A stretch of 29,107 nucleotides of DNA from Enteractinococcus helveticum (lineage in GTDB: Bacteria; Actinomycetota; Actinomycetes; Actinomycetales; Micrococcaceae): positions 1-29,107 of the forward strand of contig NZ_DYXC01000024.1 in the NCBI RefSeq assembly GCF_020742345.1. The letters are read 5' to 3'. This document shows, in pieces, positions 23,214 to 29,107 of the stretch. The notes beneath the pieces are model-generated. The model did not search any database. It worked only from the letters and a program-made list of their open reading frames with translations, and was not told the DNA's origin. A program made the position numbers and the translations under genes. Each line of letters opens with the position of its first letter. The stretch's first letter is position 1.

Positions 23214-23735
23214 GTGATCGATTTGGTAGCTCAAGAACTGGCCCAAACCTCTCCCGAGTTGTTGCCTCTCATTAGTCTGTTCGCAGCTCTAGTATTATTC
23301 GCTGTCTGTGGGGTGGCGCTGTTTGTCATTGATGTGCGTGAACACCGACTCCCGAACGCATTGACTGGCACGCTAGCCATCGGAGCGACGGCCTTGTTGC
23401 TGACCAGCACATTGACTGCCAGCAGTGATTCATTACTACACGGTCGTGCGATCCCTACACTCGTCGGCGCGATGGCCTACTGCATGGCAATGTTTATCCT
23501 GCATGTGGTCACCCGAGCAGGCATCGGGATGGGTGATGTAAAGCTGGCCGCAGGGCTTGGGCTCTACACCGGCTTTCTTGGGATTGACGCATTGATCGCA
23601 GGCTTTGTGCTGGCCTTTCTGATCGGAGGAGTGCAAGCCGTATTCCTCGTCTTATTCCGCGGAGCTAGTAAATCGACTCGGATTGCATTCGGACCGGCCA
23701 TGCTCGTGGGCTGTTTACTGATCCTGCTCATGTAA
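23214..23735 (+). CDS. A24 family prepilin peptidase (short form)
   Basis: This membrane aspartic peptidase cleaves type IV prepilin-like leader peptides. The 173-residue, all-hydrophobic protein has the two catalytic aspartates, Asp40 in VIDVREHRLPN and Asp108 in GMGDVKLAAGLGL. The N-terminal methylase domain of full PilD is absent, as in TadV/CpaA-type and actinobacterial forms. GTG 23214 is preceded by AAGGT. No pilin, ATPase or Tad genes lie in the window, so its substrates must be elsewhere. The 238-base stretch after it holds only the fumarase terminator. Confidence 0.88.
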   Translation: MIDLVAQELAQTSPELLPLISLFAALVLFAVCGVALFVIDVREHRLPNALTGTLAIGATALLLTSTLTASSDSLLHGRAIPTLVGAMAYCMAMFILHVVTRAGIGMGDVKLAAGLGLYTGFLGIDALIAGFVLAFLIGGVQAVFLVLFRGASKSTRIAFGPAMLVGCLLILLM

Positions 23736-23920
23736 GAAATTGCACTGCACGACCAACAGTATCGTCTAGGTGCCAAAAGCCCGAGGTCTATCACGTGACC
23801 GTTTATAAATGCCGTTGTGCCCCAGCTTCGATGGCGCGCGGCTGACGAGTATGCCACAAGCGACCATCGGACAGCTCAACAGCTGCACCGTTGGACTCTG
23901 CCGGCGTGTTGATCAAGCAT

Positions 23921-23956
23921 TAAACGCGTCGTCCCCGCACAAGGGCGGGGACGACG
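23921..23956 (-). terminator. Intrinsic terminator of fumC
   Basis: CGTCGTCCCCGC (23927-23938) pairs perfectly with GCGGGGACGACG (23945-23956). On the minus strand it is followed by CGTTTAATGC. It lies 18 bases after the fumarase stop. Confidence 0.8.
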
Positions 23957-23973
23957 TTGTCAAAGCTTTGAGA

Positions 23974-25395
23974 CTAACTTGGGCGAGTCATCGACATTGG
24001 ATCAAGTGCTTCATCCAGCTGTGCCTCGGTGATCTCACCGCGTTCAACATAGCCCAGTGCAATGGTGGCTTCACGAACGGTAATCTTTTGAGCAACCGAA
24101 TGCTTGGCGATTTCTGCGGCAGCCTCATACCCGATGATCTTATTCAGAGGGGTCACAATTGATGGGGAAGCTCCTGCTAGGAATGCCGTGCGTTCGACGT
24201 TGGCTTGTAGGCCGTCGATCATCTTATCTGCCATGACACGAGAAGAGTTCGTCAGCAGTCGGATGGATTCCAACAGATTGGAGGCCATGACCGGGATACC
24301 GACGTTGAGCTCGAAGGCACCGTTGGTTGAAGACAGCGACACGGTGGTGTCGTTACCGATAACCTGGGCACACACCATGGAGACGGCTTCAACGATGACA
24401 GGGTTGACCTTACCAGGCATGATCGAAGACCCTGGCTGCAAATCTGGGATGAACAATTCGCCCAGCCCGGTGTTCGGGCCCGAACCCATCCAGCGTAAGT
24501 CGTTGTTAATCTTCAGGAGTGAGTAGGCAATGTTGCGCAGCTGGCCGGAGGCTTCCACCAGTCCGTCACGGTTGGCCTGGGCTTCGAAGTGGTTGCGTGC
24601 TTCGGTGAGCGGCAAGCCAGTTTCTTCGGCCAGGATCTCGATGACACGTTCAGAGAAGCCCAACGGAGTGTTGATGCCGGTCCCGACGGCGGTACCGCCC
24701 AAGGGTACTTCAGCAACGCGTGGCAAGGAGGAATCGATGCGTTCGATGCCGTAGCGAATCTGAGCGGCATAACCACTGAATTCCTGGCCCATGGTGACCG
24801 GGGTGGCATCCATGAGGTGAGTGCGACCAGCTTTGACGACGTCGGAGAATTCTTCGGCCTTACGCTCAAGTGATTCAGCCAGGTATGCCAGGGCCGGTTT
24901 GAGCTGATTGATCAGCGCATTGGTCACCGCAACGTGGACTGAGGTTGGGAACACATCGTTGGAGGACTGTGATGCGTTCACGTGGTCATTCGGGTGCACC
25001 GTGGTTTCAGAACCGGCAGCTTCCAACGCCTGGTTCGCCAGACTGGCAATGACCTCGTTGGTGTTCATATTCGAAGAGGTACCCGAACCGGTCTGGAAGA
25101 CGTCGATAGGGAACTGGTCATCGTGGTTACCAGCAATAATCGCATCAGCAGCGTTGGTGATGGCCTTTGCTTGTTCATCGGTGATGACACCCAGCTCATT
25201 ATTTGCAATGGCACAGGCTTTTTTGACCATGCCCAGTGCGTGAATGTGCGCGGGTTCCAGCCCCTGACCTGAAATTGGGAAGTTTTCTACTGCTCGTTGG
25301 GTTTGAGCCGAATACAGTGCATTGACCGGCACTCGGACTTCACCCATGGTGTCGTGTTCGATACGGAATTGCTGATCATTAGACTTCGTTGTCAT
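23974..25395 (-). CDS. fumC: Class II fumarate hydratase
   Basis: This citric-acid-cycle enzyme interconverts fumarate and malate without iron. The 473-residue product has the usual length of homotetrameric class II fumarases. It opens FRIEHDTMGEVRVP and contains TGSGTSSNMNTNEV and the B-site-related HPNDHVNASQSSNDVFPT. The superfamily signature GSSIMPGKVNP carries the catalytic serine loop. The C-terminus has the family-typical EALDPMSMTRP. Two ATGs are in frame at 25404 and 25395. The latter is preferred because AGGA sits eight bases before it. It is transcribed in the same direction as the carbonic anhydrase gene, 67 bases after its stop. Confidence 0.96.
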   Translation of the reverse strand: MTTKSNDQQFRIEHDTMGEVRVPVNALYSAQTQRAVENFPISGQGLEPAHIHALGMVKKACAIANNELGVITDEQAKAITNAADAIIAGNHDDQFPIDVFQTGSGTSSNMNTNEVIASLANQALEAAGSETTVHPNDHVNASQSSNDVFPTSVHVAVTNALINQLKPALAYLAESLERKAEEFSDVVKAGRTHLMDATPVTMGQEFSGYAAQIRYGIERIDSSLPRVAEVPLGGTAVGTGINTPLGFSERVIEILAEETGLPLTEARNHFEAQANRDGLVEASGQLRNIAYSLLKINNDLRWMGSGPNTGLGELFIPDLQPGSSIMPGKVNPVIVEAVSMVCAQVIGNDTTVSLSSTNGAFELNVGIPVMASNLLESIRLLTNSSRVMADKMIDGLQANVERTAFLAGASPSIVTPLNKIIGYEAAAEIAKHSVAQKITVREATIALGYVERGEITEAQLDEALDPMSMTRPS

Positions 25396-25462
25396 AATCC
25401 TCATCCTAGGTGGGGGAGCGCCCCCGGGTTATTTATGTTCGGCTTGGTGCCAAGCCAGGTAG

Positions 25463-26083
25463 TCAGGGATTTACCGGACCTAAAATATCACCGATTTTCA
25501 CAGAGCCATCGGACAGCGAATATGTTACCCCCATAACAGCGGTTCGGCCCTCTTTAACGGCCTGTGCGACTGCATAGGAAGTATCTACAACCCGGTGAAC
25601 GGTTTGGTCCGTGTGCTCTTCCACGGTGCCATTGACATCGGTGATGCCCTTGGACCGTGCTGCCATTACTGATGGCATGATGCGTTCTACCAGTGAACGC
25701 ATAAAACTTTTTGGCATGACGGCGGTTTGTACGGCCTCGACCGCTGCTGTGACAGCACCGCAGTTGTCGTGTCCCAGAATGATGATCAAGGGAACATCAA
25801 TTTCTTCAATTGCGAACTGTAGTGAGCCGAGGACGGCGTCGTCAATGACTTGGCCGGCGGTACGAATGACAAAAACGTCGCCCAGTCCGACGTCAAAAAT
25901 AATCTCCGCGGCAAGGCGTGAGTCGGCACAGCCAAAAATAACAGCGTGCGGGCTTTGTGAGTTCTCCAGTGTTGCGCGCCATCCGGCGTCCTGGTGCGGA
26001 TGATCAACCGTTCCATCGACGAACCGTCGGTTGCCGGCTTTGAGTTGTTCCCACGCTTGTTGGGGTGTCAGCGTTGTTGACAA
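25463..26083 (-). CDS. Beta-class carbonic anhydrase
   Basis: This zinc enzyme interconverts carbon dioxide and bicarbonate in the cytoplasm. The 206-residue product carries Cys52, Asp54 and Arg56 in FGCADSRLAAEIIFD, and the other zinc ligands His105 and Cys108 in LGHDNCGAV. IRTAGQVIDD lies between them. It starts with TTG at 26083, supported by AAGGAG four to five bases upstream; no better ATG or GTG is in frame. It lies between the DUF4245 gene (52 bases upstream) and fumC on the same strand, so the three may form one transcript. The link to the citric acid cycle is only by position. Confidence 0.95.
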   Translation of the reverse strand: MSTTLTPQQAWEQLKAGNRRFVDGTVDHPHQDAGWRATLENSQSPHAVIFGCADSRLAAEIIFDVGLGDVFVIRTAGQVIDDAVLGSLQFAIEEIDVPLIIILGHDNCGAVTAAVEAVQTAVMPKSFMRSLVERIMPSVMAARSKGITDVNGTVEEHTDQTVHRVVDTSYAVAQAVKEGRTAVMGVTYSLSDGSVKIGDILGPVNP

Positions 26084-26135
26084 GGGGCTCCTTCGGTTGG
26101 ACCCACACGGGGATAGTGTGCGGTGTCGGGGTGTT

Positions 26136-26822
26136 TTAGCGGTACTGGTTGATGAGTTCAGCGGCCAATTGGTGCAGAGTTTCTTCTTCCATGGAACCGG
26201 AGATGATCAGCGTCATGGTGTCCGACGGTTCGATTGAATCAGCTGGACGGTCATTCGTTGTTGCAGGTTGATCGAACCGAGCAACCAAATAGATATGCTC
26301 ATCGCGTCCGACCCAGCGTTCGACGTCGTGGTTGGCAATGGTCACCATTGTGGAATTCCCCGCAGGTTTGATCTTGTCTCGGATCCAGCCATCGGTGGCA
26401 TTCGATGTCTGGGAAACCCCGAAGAATTCCTCGTCCTCGGTCAAAAATCCGACATTCCAAGCCGGTACGTCGTCAAGGGAACCCGAATTCCAGCGTGCAT
26501 AATTGGCACGCCAGGTGTCGGGTGCGTTGACCGTAACCGGCGTAAATGCTGCGACTTTGGCAACTTCCGACTGGGCCGCTGTGACATCCACGCCCGGATC
26601 AAATTCGTTATTGGACTGGGGATTCAACGCCATAAACGCCAGCACAATCGCCAAGGTCGCCAAGACTGAATACGTCATGGCCTTGGCAGTTTGGCTCATC
26701 CGCTCGCTTTGCGACTTGGTCAGTTTTGGCTTGGGCGCCGGTTCATCGGGTCCAGCAGCAGCCGGGCTGGTGTCGACACGGTCGTGATTGGTAGTGATGT
26801 TTTTTCCTTTGCAACAACACAA
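26136..26822 (-). CDS. DUF4245 family membrane protein
   Basis: This protein of up to 228 residues has a cytoplasmic N-terminus (KPKLTKSQSERMSQTAK, typical for the family) and one helix (about 49-66). The extracytoplasmic DUF4245 domain follows: FTPVTVNAPDTWRANYARWN, then VGFLTEDEEFFGVSQT and WVGRDEHIYLVAR. The function is unknown; it is commonly beside glpX in Micrococcales, as here. The start is unsettled. TTG 26822 has no ribosome site. AAAGGA lies six bases before an in-frame ATC (26798). ATG 26699 would remove the conserved N-terminal part. The glpX gene is divergent, 111 bases away. Confidence 0.8.
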   Translation of the reverse strand: MCCCKGKNITTNHDRVDTSPAAAGPDEPAPKPKLTKSQSERMSQTAKAMTYSVLATLAIVLAFMALNPQSNNEFDPGVDVTAAQSEVAKVAAFTPVTVNAPDTWRANYARWNSGSLDDVPAWNVGFLTEDEEFFGVSQTSNATDGWIRDKIKPAGNSTMVTIANHDVERWVGRDEHIYLVARFDQPATTNDRPADSIEPSDTMTLIISGSMEEETLHQLAAELINQYR

Positions 26823-26933
26823 GAACTTAAAACTCTACGTCCCTATTGTGCCACCAAATTTGGGTGAGAGGACATTCCGATAGACTAGGAACGAAAATTT
26901 TCTCTAACCCACCAAGTTTTCGGGAGTACGTAC

Positions 26934-27938
26934 ATGACGAATAAAGCTTCGGCCCAGCAAACGAAAGGTGCCGGTACACAGGACCGCAACCTGGCTATGG
27001 AGCTGGTCCGAGTGACCGAGGCTGCGGCAATTGCTGCTTCTGAGTGGGTTGGCTTTGGTGAAAAAAACATTGCCGACGGGGCCGCAGTCGATGCGATGCG
27101 CGCATTCCTGCACACCGTGCATATGGACGGCACCGTTGTTATCGGTGAAGGCGAAAAAGACCAAGCCCCCATGCTGTACAACGGTGAACGCGTTGGTGAC
27201 GGTTTAGGTCCGAAGGTCGATGTGGCAGTGGACCCGATCGATGGCACCACGCTGACGGCGATGGGTTACAATAACGCCCTGTCCGTGATGGCGGTGGCTG
27301 AACGTGGTTCGATGTATGACGCCTCGAGCGTGTTCTACATGGAAAAAATGGTTGTCGGTCCAGAAGCTGCCGATCTGGTTGACCTGCGTCTGCCTGTCAA
27401 ACAAAACCTGTTGCTGCTGTCCAAAGCCTTGGACAAGAAAGTCTCCCAGCTCAACGTGTGTGTCCTGGACCGGCCGCGTCACGACGGTCTAGTCAAAGAA
27501 ATCCGCGAGGCTGGTGCCCGCGTGAAATTCATTATGGACGGCGATGTGGCCGGAGGTATTGCTGCAGCACGCCACAATACCGATGTCGATATCTTATTGG
27601 GAACCGGTGGCACCCCTGAAGGCATCATCACGGCGTGTGCAATCAAAGCTACCGGTGGGATGATTCAGGGGCGTCTTGCCCCGGTTGACGACGAAGAACG
27701 TCAGCAAGCTATTGATGCTGGTCATGATTTGGACGCCATTTTGACTACGCATGATCTGGTCTCCACCGAAAACTGTTACTTTGCTGCGACGGGCATTACC
27801 GATGGTGACCTGCTGCGCGGTACCCGGTACTTCTCAAATCGGATTGAGACCCAGTCGATTGTGATGCGCGGTCAGACCGGGACGGTGCGCACCATTGAGG
27901 CCGAGCACCGTCCGGCGAAATGGAAGAAAGAGCACTAA
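26934..27938 (+). CDS. glpX: Class II fructose-1,6-bisphosphatase
   Basis: This enzyme hydrolyses fructose-1,6-bisphosphate to fructose-6-phosphate and is the main gluconeogenic phosphatase of actinobacteria. The 334-residue product has the GlpX metal-binding motifs GEGEKD (71-76) and DPIDGTT (100-106). Then come KFIMDGDVAGGI, the substrate-binding LLGTGGTPEGI and the C-terminal segment TGITDGDLLRGTRYFSN. GGGAG about ten bases before ATG 26934 supports the start. A possible -10 (TAGACT, 26881-26886) is seen upstream. The gene ends in a strong terminator that overlaps the convergent gene. Confidence 0.96.
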   Translation: MTNKASAQQTKGAGTQDRNLAMELVRVTEAAAIAASEWVGFGEKNIADGAAVDAMRAFLHTVHMDGTVVIGEGEKDQAPMLYNGERVGDGLGPKVDVAVDPIDGTTLTAMGYNNALSVMAVAERGSMYDASSVFYMEKMVVGPEAADLVDLRLPVKQNLLLLSKALDKKVSQLNVCVLDRPRHDGLVKEIREAGARVKFIMDGDVAGGIAAARHNTDVDILLGTGGTPEGIITACAIKATGGMIQGRLAPVDDEERQQAIDAGHDLDAILTTHDLVSTENCYFAATGITDGDLLRGTRYFSNRIETQSIVMRGQTGTVRTIEAEHRPAKWKKEH

Positions 27939-27944
27939 AACGTT

Positions 27945-28406
27945 TTATGCCGCGGTTGCCGACGAGTCATCGTTGGTGACCGCGGTTTTTTCTTCCCGTT
28001 TTGGTGCCAGTTCATCTTCAAACACCCGGTCGGTGGTTTCTGATTCCACTGCTTCTTCAACTGTGGTTTCGGGATAACGATTCGTCACCAGCATCCAGGT
28101 GGCTGTTGCCGTCACGAACGCTAGGACAGGCGTGATGGCCCAGATGAGCGAAGTATTACGAAATACCACTGGAAGTAAGGCCGGGATGACGGCGATGAAT
28201 ATGGATGGTAGCGCCACCGACGTATCCGTGGGCTTTGGTCCGGTGGCGAAGGTGACGGTCACGACCACTATTCCGCCGACCAGAAAATACCACAGTTGGG
28301 GAACCGGTGCGAACCCTAAGGCCATCACACAGATGGCAGAAACCGTGGCGACAAGGGCGGCACGAAGTGTCGTTGGACTCAATTGTGAGTTAAAAATGTG
28401 GTGCAA
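27945..28406 (-). CDS. Small four-helix membrane protein, unknown function
   Basis: This 153-residue protein has about four hydrophobic helices (about 14-31, 36-54, 64-82, 86-106). A hydrophilic, acidic C-terminal tail (110-153) is probably cytoplasmic. I recognise no family motif. TTG 28406 is supported by AGGGGA about five bases upstream; no nearby ATG fits. It is convergent with glpX. The last 14 or so codons overlap the glpX terminator, so the tail sequence is constrained by RNA folding on the other strand. It may be the actinobacterial small membrane protein often annotated as hypothetical beside glpX. Confidence 0.7.
   Translation of the reverse strand: MHHIFNSQLSPTTLRAALVATVSAICVMALGFAPVPQLWYFLVGGIVVVTVTFATGPKPTDTSVALPSIFIAVIPALLPVVFRNTSLIWAITPVLAFVTATATWMLVTNRYPETTVEEAVESETTDRVFEDELAPKREEKTAVTNDDSSATAA
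27950..27993 (+). terminator. Intrinsic terminator of glpX, inside the convergent gene
   Basis: CCGCGGTTGCCGACGA (27950-27965) pairs with TCGTTGGTGACCGCGG (27970-27985), 16 pairs including three G-T. A run TTTTTTCTT follows. The hairpin sits in the last codons of the minus-strand gene. Confidence 0.88.
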
Positions 28407-28520
28407 TGGATCCCCTATTTTGTTATAAAACTGCTGTTAATACTTAGGATAACCGGCAGGAAGAGCCAGTCAAGCGTGCGACGTACCTTATTCATATTGA
28501 GCGCGTAGCTCATGTCGTGC

Positions 28521-28535
28521 CTCACGGATCGTGAG
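28521..28535. repeat. Short inverted repeat before the transposase-like gene
   Basis: CTCACG-GAT-CGTGAG is a perfect 6-base inverted repeat 44 bases before the start. It could be part of the element's end or a regulator site; the other end of the element is outside the window. Confidence 0.25.
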
Positions 28536-28578
28536 CGCGAAGCCATAGTCTGAACGCATGGATAAGGATATTGTTTCG

Positions 28579-29107
28579 ATGAGTACTCGGATTGACGTCA
28601 CTCAGCAATTACGCACGGATTACCGGACTGGCAGCAAGTCTGAGAAGTCGGCGATCTTGGATCAGTTTTGTGCCTCCACTGGGCTGGGCCGATCCACGGC
28701 ACGTCGGTATCTGACGTCCAAGACCATCGGGGTGAGCAACGTGGTGCGCTTCGACCGTCGGAAGCATAAACCTACCAAGTATTCGGCCAACGCGAAAAAA
28801 CAACTGATTCGGGTGTGGCGGTTGATGGGCATGCCCTCGGGCAAATACATGGCTGCCGTCCTGTTGATCTGGCTGGATGCATTAGAAGCCCACGATGAGA
28901 TCGCCGTTGGCCGATCCGGGTACAACCCCACAGTGCGTACCCAATTGTTGTCTATGAGTGCTGCCACTATTGACCGGTATCTGAAAGCTGAACGCGACCG
29001 GCTGAAGCTCAAAGGGATTGCCACCACCAAGCCCGGGGCCCTGTTGCGCAACTCGATTACGGTACGCAAAGCCGGCGACGAAGTCGAAGACGAACCCGGG
29101 TTTTTCG
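28579..29107 (+). CDS. N-terminal part of a DDE integrase/transposase (cut by window edge)
   Basis: An open plus-strand frame runs to the end of the window without a stop, so only about 176 residues are visible. It begins MSTRIDVTQQLRTDYR and has a helix-turn-helix-like region (SAILDQFCASTGLGRSTARRYL). A basic linker and a second helical DNA-binding region follow (SMSAATIDRYLKAERDRLKLKG). It then reads TTKPGALLRNSITVRKAGDE-VEDEPGFF, the lead-in to the integrase catalytic core of IS-encoded transposases (ISNCY/IS481-like annotation). The DDE residues would lie beyond the edge. AAGGA at 28564-28568 favours ATG 28579; ATG 28558 is in frame and possible. Whether the gene is intact cannot be told. 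Confidence 0.75.
   Translation, partial: MSTRIDVTQQLRTDYRTGSKSEKSAILDQFCASTGLGRSTARRYLTSKTIGVSNVVRFDRRKHKPTKYSANAKKQLIRVWRLMGMPSGKYMAAVLLIWLDALEAHDEIAVGRSGYNPTVRTQLLSMSAATIDRYLKAERDRLKLKGIATTKPGALLRNSITVRKAGDEVEDEPGFF

Noticed and set aside
23809..24162. 117-codon plus-strand frame across the fumC terminator
   Set aside because: It runs through the terminator hairpin into antisense fumC and has no ribosome site.
24104..25243. Several plus-strand frames opposite fumC
   Set aside because: They are antisense shadows of a clearly conserved enzyme gene.

Overview
The window is a chromosomal segment of a moderately GC-rich actinobacterium, most likely of the family Micrococcaceae (an Enteractinococcus- or Yaniella-like genome would fit, but the genus is a guess). 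The main evidence is gene content: mycothiol conjugate amidase, DUF501, DUF4245 and DUF4307 proteins, a FtsB/DivIC protein with a long N-terminal tail, class II fructose-bisphosphatase, and a Micrococcales-type gene order (eno, ftsB, DUF501/ppx, S8 protease, ndh, tRNA-Leu).

Left part (1-6890): enolase, then a tight same-strand cluster of a FtsB-like division protein, a single-ORF fusion of DUF501 with a Ppx/GppA phosphatase, and a membrane-anchored subtilase. A type II NADH dehydrogenase and a short-armed tRNA-Leu(UAA) with its terminator follow.

Middle part (6900-13285) looks accessory. It holds a small helix-turn-helix protein on the minus strand, a 560-base regulatory-looking gap, and a 1191-residue sortase-type surface protein. 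That protein has a choice-of-anchor G-like head, three Ig-like repeats and a 313-residue stalk made almost only of Asp with Ala/Thr/Val. An overlapping gene pair encoding a DUF5819 protein and an HTTM (SdpB-like) membrane protein comes next. No SdpC-like toxin is visible beside the pair.

Right-middle part (13454-23735): 3-hydroxybutyryl-CoA dehydrogenase; a minus-strand pair (GroES-like protein and acidic tail-anchored protein); a Bax-inhibitor-1 protein; an AI-2E family permease; threonine ammonia-lyase; a convergent protein that may be GPP34-like; greA with a terminator-like hairpin in its leader; a DUF4307 protein; divergent mca with a small membrane protein and a short cis-prenyltransferase; and a lone prepilin peptidase. 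The greA/DUF4307/mca/small protein/prenyltransferase order resembles the Rv1080c-Rv1086 region of Mycobacterium tuberculosis.

Right part (23921-29107): minus-strand fumarase, beta-carbonic anhydrase and DUF4245 protein; plus-strand class II fructose-1,6-bisphosphatase; a convergent small membrane protein; and, cut off by the window edge, the N-terminal part of a DDE integrase/transposase. Most of the window is core metabolism and envelope biology. The points most worth a second look are the Asp-rich stalk with its adjacent DUF5819/HTTM pair, the greA leader hairpin, the DUF501-Ppx fusion and several dyad-symmetric candidate operators.
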